Below are positions 9,660-21,655 of a stretch of 64,000 bases of DNA, one piece after another. Location of the stretch: the NCBI GenBank assembly GCA_001600055.1, contig BCIV01000016.1:520731-584730 (forward strand). The letters are read 5' to 3'. The notes beneath the pieces were generated by a model. The model was not told the origin of the DNA and searched no databases. It saw only the letters and a program-made list of their open reading frames with translations. The stretch is from Filobasidium wieringae. Taxonomy: Eukaryota; Basidiomycota; Tremellomycetes; Filobasidiales; Filobasidiaceae. The first letter of the stretch is position 1. The number at the start of each line of letters is the position of its first letter. The position numbers were made by a program, and so were the translations under genes.

Positions 9660-12600
9660 TCATGCCTCATCCATCCAGTTACTCCAACTATGCTCCTTGA
9701 GGTATGATCCTCCCTTTTCGCTCCATTCTGCTTTCGTGACCGCGGCCGCTCTAGCTTCGGCGCTAGAAGCCCATTTCGCCATTCCTCTCCACGCTGCCGT
9801 TTGAGAGTCACCTGGCCAGTCGGTCACGATCTTGAGAGGCTCTCCCGCCGGTAATAGAGCTGTCAGTTCCCGATGGAGACGATCTGCGAGATTGGGCGTT
9901 TTGGCAGCTCCGCCCGTCACGTAAATACACTAAGATCAAGAACGCTCAGAATCAGTCTTCAGCGGCTAGACCGATCTCTTTCTCCCGGACGCACCTGCAT
10001 CATCCGCCGTCTCTCCTCTGGCGTGAACCCGTTCAACAGCCATCCAGAGACCTCTGCGATACCAGCGCTATCCACTCCAGCCATACTAGGTTGGAACCAA
10101 GTTTCCGGTACTCTGATCCGCTCGACGTTCAGATGAATCTGATGCGCTTGAGCGATATCGTCCGGATCGAATTTCTGCTCGGACCGTATGAAAGCGTTGA
10201 TCAAGGCGGCGTGTCGCTGTGCCTGAGCTTCCATGGTCATTTCCTCGCTGAAAGTCGGGTCGTATCGTAACAGCGCAGTCTCCAACGCTTGAACGTGTTC
10301 GACGTCTTCCGCCTCGGCTTCAGAGTCCTCCCCGCCATCCTGCAGCGAGACGGCGATGAGCGACGAAGACGTATCGAATGCGAAATGAGCTTACAATCTC
10401 CCTGTACACCGCCCAATCTTCGTCATCAGCACCAAAGTCGTCCTCTAACAGTAACAATAATGACCATCAGCCAAAGTCCCTTTCCAGGACCAGACCATCC
10501 ACTCACCCTCTGCCCCCTTTTTCCGTCGTTTCGGTGGCGGTGTATCATTAGCCAAACTGGAGATCGTCTTCATCCTCGCCTGTGCCGCCGCGGTCTTTCT
10601 GTTAGTCAGAGCTTGTCTCTTCTTCTTCCTCTCCTTCATCCGCTCGATCGTCGCCTACGGAAGGATCACGTCAGTCGAGGTATGGCAGAGACGAACCGGA
10701 CCGGTCGAGGACTGACCAGGTGATCCTGCCTCAACTTGTTGGCCCAAGCGATAGGATCCGCCTCCCGAGCCTCTTCATCTTTCCTCTTCTCCTCCGCCTA
10801 GAAGGGTCGATACAGGGTTAACGCTTACATACATACGGAAAGGCAACACCCGGATGATTCCTCGACTCACGATCCTCTCCTTCTCCGCCCTCTTCTCCGC
10901 CTTCATCCTCATCCGCGCGTCGTAGTTACTCTTCAAGAGCCTCTGTTTACGTTTCTCCTTTTTCCCCTCGTCATCCAATTCAGCGTCGGGGATATCGACC
11001 ATGGGGAACGTCTGTACGTCGTCTTCCTGCGTCGTCCAAAAAAAAACACGGATGGGTTTGTTTTTTGCGAATCAGCTGCCATCCATCGGTCCGTTCCAAC
11101 GATCAGTCTCACCTCTTCCTCAGCCTCTCCATTACCCTTGTTCGACCGTTTGATCGCGCTCTCAACGCTCTTGATGGCCCTCTCCAAATCCTCGGCAGTC
11201 TCGAACCCTTCATTCAACAGGGCCAACTAACCGTCCGAACCCGCCATCAGCTCTCCAGGTCCGAAATGACCAAACCAAGCCCCAATAAAGACCGACCTCG
11301 TAATCGTCCTCCTCCAAACTCTCCTTGCTCGCTCTCAAAGCTCTATAAGCATTCAGTGTCGTCTCCCTCTGCAAAGCCTATCAACCCCGTAGCGATGGAC
11401 GAATGCGATTCAGTGTAAGCGTTTCCCAGGGCCGGGTTGTGTAAAGGATTAAGAAGAGAGAGGGACGAACGTTTTCAATCTTCTTCTTGGCCGTCTGTTC
11501 CCTCAATCGATCGATCATGACGTTCTTCCTCTCCGTCGCAGCGGCCACCTCTTCTTCCGTCTTACTCGTCGTCTCCTACCGTCAAACCCGATTCGATTCA
11601 ATTCAATTCACATTAGCCATCCACCCCTCTCTTGACGACCCGTCCCACCCAGCATCGGGAGGAAAACGAACGCGCGGGAAAGAAACAGAGAAGAGAAGAG
11701 ACGTACGGGTAAAACGTAATCGAACTGGACGACCTTGCCCATCCTACTCATCTCCCCCGGTTTCCCTAGCTTCTCGATCTCCTCCTCGTAATTCGTTGCG
11801 AAATAGGCCGTCTCCCTGTACATGTACTACATATTCGCCAGCGGGGACGAGCGGTTCGAGAGTAAAATCCAAGAGCAAAGCACCGATTAGCGATCGACCC
11901 CTGAGAAGGACAAAGACGAGGACGAAAGACGAGGGACTCACGGTAGCTTGATTCAGAGTGACTCTTTCAGGGAAATTAGGGTATTTCAACTGAGCCAGTT
12001 TGAGGGTTAGGTCCGTCGCGTTCGATCCGCCCCATGGGATTCTAGGTGTGCGGGGGTTTACATTATGGTTTAGGTTCTTGATATGGGAATGGGAATGGGA
12101 GAATGGGAGAATGGGAATGGGCAGGGGGGGACTGACCGTTTCGCCCTATCCATACGTCCTTTTCCGTTCGAGACGGGGATGATGGTGGTACTCCAACAAC
12201 CCATATTGATCACCAACCCATCTTTGACGCCCTCTTGTGCCTTTCCTTTTCCCGTATGACCGTTCGCCGTCCTCGTCCCCGCGGCAGCAGCGGGGGTGGG
12301 ACCTACGGCTGCGGGACCTGGTAATTGTCCGAACGCGAACAACCCGTCGATCCCGTAGACGACGGAAGGGACTCCGTAACATTCGAAAAGCAATTCCGAG
12401 GTTATTTGACGGGAATGGATGGGCGTGCCGAGTCTTTCGGTCATGATGATCCTCCTCTCGATCTTTCCCAAATCCGACCCCGTCCCTGAAGAAGAAGAAG
12501 AAGATCTCTTATTCCCAATCCCGGTCCCGGTCCCGGTGCCGGCAGGAAACATCCGGGAGAAAGAATAATCCAACCCCCATTCGAGCCCATCGGGGTTTAA

Positions 12601-12954
12601 AAGCAGATCACCCTCCCAAGTACTCTTGACGCCCGCTCGGGAGGAAGCTTCGTACTCGGTATCCGAGCCGAATAAGAGTTGGTACGTCCCATGTTTGTTC
12701 CGATACTTGCTGTATACGTTGGGCTGGTTGATGTATGGTTCGGGATGTGATGAGAATCCGACTTTTAGGGAAGAAGAGCCTGTTGCAGAGTTATGGGGTG
12801 TGGGTTAAGAGGTGAACGTACGGCGGACAGGAAGCGGGGCGAGCTCACCGTTGTCTATGATCACAGCGTCGTCTGCGGTGTACGGCGCTGGAGGGGGAAG
12901 ACGGGTTGGGGAATAAGGAGAATCTTTTATATGAAAATCTGGCGGACGTGGCAT
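9660..12954 (-). CDS. ARP5: Actin-related protein 5 (INO80 complex subunit)
   Basis: Chromatin-remodelling subunit of INO80 in the nucleus. The first exon starts at the ATG at 12952-12954 and reads MPRPPDFHI up to YTADDAVIIDNG, the actin-fold N-terminus; the next begins SSSLKVGFSSHPEP. Later exons contain GLEWGLDYSFSRMFPAG, GLVINMGCWSTTIIPVSNG, YPNFPERVTLNQAT and FDYVLP. A long charged, Lys/Arg/Glu-rich helical insert, spread over several exons (about 10.4-11.7 kb), is typical of Arp5 and absent from actin. The C-terminal exons carry VTGGAAKTPNLADRLHREL, TAAWRGMAKWAS and GGSYLKEH, again Arp5-like. The stop is at 9660-9662. About ten introns, and the start is divergent from PRPP synthetase. 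Identification is firm; exact exon ends in the insert are not. Confidence 0.9.
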
Positions 12955-13583
12955 TTTCTGAAAACCGAGCGAGTTGCGAATTTGAATGTTTTCTCGAACG
13001 AGAAGAAAGTGAAATGAAATGGAAAGTGAAAGTGAGAAAGAGTAGAGAAGTCGTTCAACCACGTTCAAGGTGGAAACAACACGCACAGGTGGGTGTATAT
13101 CGATCAAGGGTATGCCACGTCATGCAACCACCACCCACGCCCCGCTTATCAAAGTAAAATATATTTCCCTCCCTCTGCGGGGTAAAGCGGGGGAGAGAGA
13201 GAATCTCCCCTCGTTCAACCCGTCATTTCCTCTTCCAATAGCAAACCTCTCATCTCCCCCGACCGGACAACTCACCACCATCCACCACGTCCACGCCCAC
13301 GCCCGCCAGCCCAGCTGATACCTCGCTCTACTACCGCTCCTCTCGATCACCTACCGGGGAAACTGAAATTGGGGTGTTTCTGATAGGTATGACGTTCTCT
13401 ATGGAACAACCGAGTCGACCGAGACTGATGGGATCTTCGGGAAATCCGGTATGATCTTCCTAGGAAACGTTTACGACGACTTTCAAACGTTCGACTTTTG
13501 AAAAACCCGGCAGATCCATCACTCTCCACGGTCCCCACAGCGTAAAAGCCTAGCATATAGCCTAGCCTACACTCCTTGCCAAC
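12955..13583. other. Divergent promoter region, ARP5 / PRPP synthetase
   Basis: The 629-bp spacer between the two start codons includes an AT-rich AAAATATATTT patch at 13156-13166 and CT-rich stretches nearer the PRPP synthetase start. No further gene is visible; small open frames here lack conserved motifs. Confidence 0.5.
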
Positions 13584-15336
13584 ATGCCTCACACAAGCGG
13601 GAACAGTATCAAACTCTTGACAGGTACCTCCACCCTCCCTCTCCTCTTCCCTCCCCCTAACAATGCCCCACTCGACTCACCCCCATCCTCGTCCTCTTCG
13701 CTTGATCACAGGAAACTCTCACCCCGCCTTGGCCCAATCGGTAGCCAGTCGCCTAGGGATCCCCCTCACGCCTTGTAACGTTGGGAAATTCTCCGCACTC
13801 GAGACTCAGGTACAGATCAATTCTAGCGTCAGGGATGAGGACTGTTTCATCCTCCAGAGCCCCAGTCCGCCGGATATAAACGATCATCTCATGGAGCTGT
13901 TGATCTTGGTTAGCGGTGAGCCTGTCGTCGACTTGAACATCGGGTGAAAAGAGTGTTAAATTTCCAAAAATCTGAAACCTCCCCCCCCGGGAACCAGCTT
14001 GCAAGACGGCCTCTGCTAAACGGATCACGGCGGTGATCCCCTGTTACCCTTACGCGAGGCAGGATAAAAAGGATAAGAGTAGAGCTCCTATTACGGCCAA
14101 GTGAGTCGTTCCCCCGTTCGGCTTTTCACTTTACCTGATCTATGTCGCTTAATCTCTCTCGACTCTCCCTCTCTCTCCCACATTGATAGACTGGTAGCGA
14201 ACCTCTTGGCAGTCGCAGGGTGTGATCACGTAATCACCATGGACCTCCACGCATCCCAAATCCAAGGGTTCTTCGATATCCCCTGTGACAACTTGTTATC
14301 CGAGATGGCCATGGTGGGGTACATCAAATCCGAGATCGACGGGTGGAGGGAGGGGATCATCGTCTCCCCCGACGCGGGCGGTGCTAAACGAGCCACCGCC
14401 CTGGCGGACCGGTTGAACCTCGATTTCGCTCTGATCAATCGGAAGCGAAAGAGGGGGGATAAGAAGTATGCGGAAGCGAATGGGGGGAGACATGGGCAGG
14501 CGGGGTCCATGAGTGGGTTCGGGAGTTTGATCACTCCCGGGACGACCGTGCCCGGCACCCCGACCGGGTTCGAGGACAACCGGACCCTGTATTCCGGTGG
14601 AGGAGGGATGTCCAACAGTCTCTACATGTCCATGTCGAACCCCCATTCCTCCTCGTCCGGGATCCCGCAGGAACATCCGGCCATCACCGCCGCGTTCCAA
14701 CAGGCGCAGAGGGAACAGGACGAGGATGAACGTCCGGATAATATGGAACTGCTCGTAGGGGACGTCAAGGGGAAGACGGCGATCCTTATCGATGACATGA
14801 TCGATACCGGTCATACCGTCAAACTCGCCGCCGAGGTGTTGAAAGAGGCCGGAGCGAAGGATATTTACGTACTCATCTGTCATGGTCAGTCCCTGAGCGT
14901 CGAGGATGAGACATGTGACCTCGAAAGACTAATAACGGGTGATTGGGTGGGACAGGTCTTTTGTCCGATGTGACGATGAAGACTCTGCAAGACTTGCCCA
15001 TCAAGAAACTCATCGTACGTCCTTCACCGCCGTTCCTTCGTCTCGTATCACTCGCTGATACGACCTTGGTCATCCTCGCTCTCGCTCTCGCTCCAGGTCA
15101 CCAACTCGATCGACCAGACCGCCAGGGTCGCCGCTACGAATGGGAAAGTGGAGACGATCGATATCGCCCCTCTGATCGCTGAGTCCATCAGACGGACACA
15201 TAACGGGTGAGTCACCTTGGGCTGGAGTGATGCGTGGGAAGGAAAGGACGGGGATCGGGACTGATTCGTTTCACGTATGCTGTGGTTTAGGGAATCCATC
15301 TCGGCTCTATTCCGTGCGGATCCTCTGTACGTTTGA
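13584..15336 (+). CDS. Ribose-phosphate pyrophosphokinase (PRPP synthetase)
   Basis: Makes PRPP from ribose-5-phosphate and ATP for nucleotide, His and Trp synthesis. Exon 1 (ATG 13584) codes [14 protein letters not shown] and joins [15 protein letters not shown]. Later parts include [61 protein letters not shown] and the PRPP-binding loop [12 protein letters not shown]. Between the RKRKRG basic loop and that motif is a Gly/Ser/Pro-rich insert of roughly 80 residues, like the non-homologous regions of some fungal Prs subunits. The final exon reads [14 protein letters not shown] and stops at 15334-15336. About six introns. Fungi usually have several paralogous Prs subunits; I cannot say which one this is. 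Confidence 0.9.
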
Positions 15337-15771
15337 GAGGGGATCTTGGAGGAACGCGCGCATTGGATTGGAAACAAAACGCTCACGCACAAAAAAACGA
15401 AGAAAAGGATTTAAAAAAACACAAAAGAGAAAGATCAGAGAAAGGTTTCATCCTTCATCTCTCCCCATCATCATCTGCACGACAACCTTGTTCACAATCA
15501 CCACCACAATGGTCGACCATCATTTTTCTTTCCCTCCTCTAGAATCCTTTCCCGTTTGTACAATAGAGTATCTTATCCGAATCGAGTGAAACCCGTTTGG
15601 GTCCGGCTTGGCTGGCCTGGGGTTCAGGGATGTGGGGATGTGGGGGAAGAATGACATATAGATGCCCGTTTGAGAGATCAGAGTTTAGGTGAATGGGGGG
15701 ACTTCGTCCCACCCCGAGCCTGAGTGGGGGACAGCTTCAGAACGAGATGGGACGGATGACAGCGGGAGATG
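15337..15771. other. Convergent 3' region, PRPP synthetase / MND1
   Basis: The 435 bp between two stop codons hold an A-rich stretch near 15380-15440 and no conserved coding motif. It is presumably 3' untranslated sequence of both genes. Confidence 0.5.
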
Positions 15772-16870
15772 TTACTTGCCGAGTTCCAACACGTTCGTGA
15801 TTTCTTCCTCTGAAGGGCCCTGGTCCCTGAGTATCTTGAACAAGATCAAGGCGTTCTCTGTCTTTTCCTTCTCGATCAGTCTTCCGCAGGGTGTTTGGGT
15901 ACGACGAGAGAGAGGGGATGACTGACCGGTCCATAAGACGGAAGCTTGTTTTGCTAAAGCGATCCCGCGTTTCTTATTCTCTAGCCTTACCGGATCGCTC
16001 GCTCCGTATGCTTCTAGTTCTTTCTTGAGGGAGATCGTTAAGGTTTTCTGGTCCTCCAACTGTTTGAGGAGAGCGGTCCGTTCTGCCTATCCAATCAAAG
16101 AGGATCTTGAGTTCGAAGACGGGTTTCAGAAGTGAAAGCAGGAACGACGGACAGTTTCTTCCCTCCCGACCAAACTGGTCGAATACCCTTGTTCTAAATC
16201 GGAACATTTCTGTTCCATCGATTTCAATTCCAGAGTCTGTTTGTCCAATTTGTTTTGTTTCTGTCGTGGTGAAAAGGAGATCAGGACCGGATTTTGGAGG
16301 ATGCCAGGTGAGGGGGAAGGAGGTGGGTTACGATGGCTCCTGCTGCGGAAGGAAAGCTCCAAAAGTCTTTCAGGAGGATCAGGACATATAGAGTAGATGA
16401 ACAGTAAAAGAGAGTGAGAGGACTGACAGTTACTCGTCCCGATCTTATCGAAATCAACCAGTCCGTCGCCTTTGAGATCGTCCAGAACGTCTTTGACTGA
16501 TTGTTGGACTGTGATTTCGGACAGTCGTTAGGGGGATCAATGTTGCCTGAGTTTCGATCTATTTACCGATGCCTTTCGTCTCTGTAGATACGAGGGCGAT
16601 TGATATCATTTACATGAAAGAAGAGGAATTAGGGGTAGACTGACTAGGTGCGATCTTTTCCAGTTCTTTCAGTTGATAGAAATCCTTCTATCGCCATCGA
16701 GATGTAATCATCTTAGCTTGGATACACGGTCTCACTGATTTGGAACTTACTGTTTCGTGGAAGATTTCCATCACTGAAATGAAGTGTGAGTCACGGCGAT
16801 AGATGCTAGAGAAGAAGACGGACTTGCTTTTGGTTTTCTTTTCGTCTAGGGAGAGACCTTTCCTTGACAT
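15772..16870 (-). CDS. MND1: Meiotic nuclear division protein 1 (Mnd1)
   Basis: Partner of Hop2 in stimulating Dmc1/Rad51 strand exchange in meiosis. The first exon (ATG at 16868-16870) gives MSRKGLSLDEKKTK; joined to the next exon it reads MMEIFHET, as in human MND1. Later small exons give FYQLKELEKIAP, a GLVDFDKIGTSNYYW winged-helix region, then a coiled coil (NKLDKQTLELKSMEQKC and onward) and ELEAYGASDPVRLE. The C-terminus ends LRDQGPSEEEITNVLELGK, with stop 15772-15774. The first intron appears to use a GC donor (GCAAGT at 16827-16822). At least seven introns in 1.1 kb, some exons under 50 nt. It is divergent from eIF2A. Confidence 0.9.
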
Positions 16871-17347
16871 GTTGACTAGTAGGTTGATCGTAGGGAGTAA
16901 GGATGGAATGTAAGTAGGCGAATTGTTGTCGAGGTGCCAGCGTGCTATCGTGTATGTCTGTGATCTGTGATCTGTGAGTATGGAAAGTGGAATTGAATGA
17001 GATTGGATAGTCCGGATGTCGGACTGGTATCAGCCTGGACCTTGGACTATTAGCGCTACCTCGATGAAACGTTTCATGTCTATCAATCTATCAATCGTGT
17101 CGTTAGTCATTCAGACTATGACGTGTCAATCTGAATCACGCGCTTTTGGTATCAATCGAAGCTCTCACCTTCTTCTAAAGTTGAGCAATCTCCAGGTTCA
17201 TTCACTCTCATCCCAAAATTCAAGCAAAGTGTATACATACCTACATACAGCTCTTTTCTTACCCATCAGAGCTTGAAATCTGAATCGCAAGGATCATAAA
17301 TCGCTTTCCCTGTTGATTTACGAAAAAACCGCTGGTCGTTTGAACGA
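16871..17347. other. Divergent promoter region, MND1 / eIF2A
   Basis: The 477 bp between the two start codons are moderately AT-rich with no conserved coding motif. No clear TATA box is seen on either side. Confidence 0.5.
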
Positions 17348-20010
17348 ATGCAAGGTCTTCAACCTCAATATGCCTGTGAGTCATCCTCTATTTCTTCTAG
17401 CGACGAGTGGTCTTGGAATCCAGGCTGATTGTTGTAATTTGGACTGAATGAATTGCTTGACAACCAGATCGGGCACAAAAAAGTATCGGATTGGTCGATG
17501 CGGACCCAAGCTATACTGCTTCTCCCAGCTTACCATCGTCAGTATCAGCTCTCTTCCTTCAAAGGCTTTGGCATCGTGACTGGGTACTCATTCCGTTTCA
17601 CCTTCCTTGCAACAATCAGGGAAGCTGCATCAGCTAAAACCTACAAGTACTCTCCTTCGGGCAAACAATTCGCTTATATCCTCAATTCCACGTTAGTCGT
17701 CATCATCTCGTACTCTCCCCACCCTATTGCGGATTGACAATCTCTCCTCTCCTTGAATGTTTCCAGGATACATCTGATCCACCTCCCAACCTCCCAATCC
17801 CGTCAATTTGAAGCCCCATCGACGATCGATCTCGCCTTCTCTCCCCTCGGAAGTTTCTTGTTCACATGGGAAAGATTAGTAAAGGTCGAGGATGGTCAGC
17901 CAGCACATCGGAATCTAAAGGTTTGGTACCTCGGAAAAGAAGGCAAGGGTAGTGAAGAGGCGGTCATGGAAGTGGCCGGATTTGGGCAGAAGAGTTATGC
18001 GGATTGGTAAGGCTTCTTCAATCGGAAGGTCAGGGAATCAGGCGAGAGCTGATCTTCGGAAACGGGTTTATCTGGGTTGAATGGGGGATAGGCAACCTTT
18101 AGTGACGGATAACGAATCTCATCTTATCCGACTATCCACCAGCTCCGAGATCTCCATCTTCACCTTGACTTTACCAACATCACTCGAACCCCTTCCCGAA
18201 TCCTCTTCCCTCAAAGACCTCTCCGCCGCTCTAGGTCTAGCATCCCCCTCTTCCAAACTCCGAACGGAATCTACCATCCGTTCCCTCTTCCTAGGACCCA
18301 GCAAACGATTCGGAACCGGAGCGGGGGACATGGAATCCCTTTCCGCCGGGTTAGGGGTCTGGTTGGGAGAATACAAGGGTCAACCTGCCAGTGTGAATCT
18401 GTTCACCATCAGGAGTCTGTTGGATGCCGCCGGGTCTAACGCTTTACCGAGCGCTATGGCGAGGAAAAACTTTTTCAAGGGGGACAAGGTCGTCATGAAG
18501 TGGAACAAGGCGGGAACTATGGTCAGTACACCTCCTTTTAGTGATCGCTAGTTGGTGTGAGGATCGAGGTATTGATCATGGAGGTACGGGTGGGATAGGC
18601 TTTGTTCTTGACTCAATCGGATGTGGATAATTCGGGGAAATCTTATTACGGAGAGACCAATCTCTACTTGATCGGTTTGAACGGTCAATTCGAGTGCAAG
18701 GTCGCTCTCGGTGAGTTCACGATGGTTTGCTGATGAGGCCGAGACAATTGTTAACGCGGAACGTTCACTTGGATTGGGAATCGTAGATAAAGAAGGGCCT
18801 ATTCACGATTACGCTTGGAACCCTAATTCCAGGGAGTTCAGTGTTTGTTACGGATGCAAGTCGAAGCGAAACATGTCGAATTAGCTTCCCAAGCTGATCG
18901 TACCTCGTTTCGCCATTCGCAGATATGCCAGCACGCACGGTCCTGTTCGACCTGAAAGCCAACCCGACTCATAATTTCGAACCTAAACCAAGGAATTTCA
19001 TCGCCTATCAACCTCAGGGGAGACTCTTCCTCAACGCCGGGTTCGGGAATTTGACGGGTACAATCGACATTTGGGATCTCAAGACGAGGAAAAAGGTCTC
19101 AGAGTTCCAAGCGCCCAATTCGACTACTTGCGAATGGAGCCCCTGTGGGAGGTTCATCTTGACTGCCACGCTCAGTCCTAGGTTGAGGGTCGATAATGGG
19201 TTGAAGGTTTGGTGGTGTGCCGGAAAGTTGTTGCATATCCAGTTGATCGAGGAGCTTTACCAGGTTAGTGAGGCTGTGAGCTGAAAGGGAGGATGAAAGC
19301 TGATGTACGGTATGATCTCGTCACAGACCTCATGGAGACCCGGTCATGTCGAGTCTTTCCCTGCCTTCCCTCTTGAAATCCCTGCCGCACCTGAGCCTAA
19401 CGCGAGTGTAGCACAACTCACCCCTGCGAAAAAGACCACGGACGAGACCGCGAAACCTGTCGGTGCTTATCGTCCTCCTGGTGCTCGAGGAACTGCCACT
19501 CCCTCCATCTACAAGAGGGAGGACGAGGGTGGCGCGGCTTCCCTTCCTTCCGCTAACGGGACCGGAGCGGTCTACGTGCCCGGTACGAGGACACCTCGAT
19601 CGAGGAATATCCCTGGTGCTCCTCCACCTGGCGCGGCCAAGCCTAATGGGGCCGAGGGCAAGGGGAAGAAGGGGAAGAAGACGGCAGCCGCTAAAGCGGG
19701 AACTCCCGTACCTTCTGCTCCGGCTACACCTTTGACTGAGGTTCCCCCGGCCGTACCGGATGCGGATGCGGATGCCACTCAGAAGAAGATTAGAAACTTG
19801 AACAAGAAGGTGAGTCGTGTGATGCAGCGGTGTAACTTGGGCTGGGATGGCTGAACCTTTGTTCTACACCTCCAGCTCAAGGCGATTGTCGATCTTAAGG
19901 AACGAAAGACCAAAGGTGAAGCACTCGAGGCCACTCAACTCAAGAAGATTGAAGGGGAGACTGCTATCCTACAAGAACTCAAGACGCTCGAGGGTAGTCT
20001 GAAGAAGTAA
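17348..20010 (+). CDS. Eukaryotic translation initiation factor 2A
   Basis: eIF2A, a cytosolic beta-propeller protein that can deliver initiator or other tRNA to the 40S subunit independently of eIF2. A 10-codon first exon (MQGLQPQYA) at ATG 17348-17350 joins YRAQKSIGLVDADPSY by a GTGAGT intron. Conserved blocks follow: KTYKYSPSGKQFAYILNS, a TDNESHLIRL repeat, KADKV-like KGDKVVMKWNKAGTM, PIHDYAWNP, FSVCYG joined to MPARTVLFDLKANP, GFGNLTGTIDIWD, CEWSPCGRFILTATLSPRL and DNGLKVW. A Pro/Ala/Lys-rich linker then leads to the C-terminal helices KKIRNLNKK and LKAIVDLKERKTKGE. The stop is at 20008-20010. About nine introns. It matches the full length of the family (roughly 650 residues). Confidence 0.92.
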
Positions 20011-20337
20011 TCGAACGTCACGTCCCACCCTGTCCTCAATATTGCATCCATCATTACAAGACCTGTGATCACGACCCATGACGCCGACACGCCTTTTACA
20101 TTTCTCTTATGGAATCTTGTAGATGTTGTAACTCCTGGGACTCGTGTCATATTTCGTGGAGATTGTCGATGCATTTCATTTCGAGAGGTCGCTTTCCGGG
20201 TCGCGGGTTGTTTACGATGTCGGCTCGAGCTGGAGACTGATATCTGGTTGCAAGCTTTTGATGTCGTCTCAACGGGGAGCTAGTGTTACTGTATCCACCA
20301 CCACACCTCCCTCCTCTCAGTCTAGCCCTCCTACAAA
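20011..20337. other. Spacer between eIF2A and DLH-family gene
   Basis: The 327 bp hold a short C/T-rich leader (CCACCACACCTCCCTCC) just before the DLH-family start codon. No other feature seen. Confidence 0.5.
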
Positions 20338-21655
20338 ATGCTTATCAAGGAATCTTACCGCGATGTCGAAACCACCGCAAACGGTGTCAGGGGAACGATG
20401 AGGATCATCATCATCGAACCCAACGTTCCTGAATACCCTGATGCTAAATTCCCCGGTTGTGTCGTCTTTAGTGAGGTTAGGGGGCACAAATACACTGATT
20501 AGCGAGAGTTTAGGAGCTGAATCACTTTCGTATCGCAGATCTACCAAGTCTCCGGACCGGTTGAACGGTTCGCAGGTCAGATCGCTTCTCAAGGATACAT
20601 CTGCGCGTGCCCTTCGTCTTTCCACGAGTTTGAGGGACCGGAGGCTCTTCCTTACGATACAGAAGGTCAGCAGTCATTGTCTTCCGCATTCAGGCTATGA
20701 TCTGACTGAGATCGAACGGCGCAGGCACTGATAGAGGTAACAAGTACAAGGCGGAGAAGACTATTGCCGGATATGACGAGGTCAGTTGCGGCTAGAATAA
20801 ATGGGCCTGGTTGATGGGAGCTGAATAGACGATGACAGGATGCAACTCTCTCGGTTGATCTGTTGATGTCCTTGCCTCAATGTACCGGACGAATCGCTTC
20901 GACTGGAATGTGTTTGGGAGGACATTTGGTGAGTTCTGCTATAGCGTAAACTATCATGATGCCCAGGCTGACTGATCGTTCGCTACCCATCGTATCCAGG
21001 CTCTCAGGGTGCGCTATGTTTATTCCATCCAGCACATCTTTCTGCAAATGCTTACATGTTGATCTCGCCCGCAGGCCGCCTTTGACCCCCGAGTACTGGC
21101 TACCTTCTGTTGGTTTGCGACCGAGTGAGTTCGTCTGCCAATGTGCTTGAGCTACAGACTGAAATCCGTCTTCAACGCGCACTAGCGTACACTCTGCTAC
21201 TCTTGGGAAAGGCAACTCTGACGATACCTTGATCAAGATCCAGAAGGGAGACATGGATAACAAGGGTGAAGTTTCGATGGTCTTTGGGAAACAGGTCAGT
21301 CAACGTGTCCAAGCTGAATGTTCCAAACGTTAACGAACCATCTTGCAGGATACCCACGTTCCAAGGGAAGGAAGAGATCTGATCCGGAAATCCTTGGAAG
21401 ACGCCAACGTCGTCTTCTCTGTGAGTCCTCCATTCTCGATGCGACGACCCGCCTATATGCTAACCCGAGACCCCGCAGCTCCACGAGATCCAAGCGCAGC
21501 ACGCTTTCATCAGGGACACCTCGTCCAAGGGAAGATGGGACGCTGCGCTCACGAGAGGGTTGTTTGGGATGATGATGGAGCTGTTCGATCGATGTGTGGC
21601 TAGGGATTTGGGCAGGAGGGTGGTCAAGGGTGGAAAAGTGGAGCATGTATGTTGA
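20338..21655 (+). CDS. Dienelactone hydrolase family protein
   Basis: Alpha/beta hydrolase of the DLH family. The substrate is unknown; classical members open dienelactones, but the fungal paralogues of this length are mostly uncharacterised. It starts MLIKESYRDVETTANG at ATG 20338. Exons in order give VVFSE, IYQVSGPVERFAGQIASQG, FHEFEGPEALPYDTEGTDRG, then the nucleophile elbow GMCLGGHLA with the catalytic cysteine. The aspartate lies in VFGKQDTHVP and the histidine in IQAQHAFIRD, so the Cys-Asp-His triad is complete. The last exon ends VVKGGKVEHVC, stop 21653-21655. About seven introns. No signal peptide, so cytosolic. Confidence 0.88.

Noticed and set aside
14226..14883. Minus-strand frames of 129 and 195 codons
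   Set aside because: Antisense to the long PRPP synthetase exon with the PRPP-binding motif.
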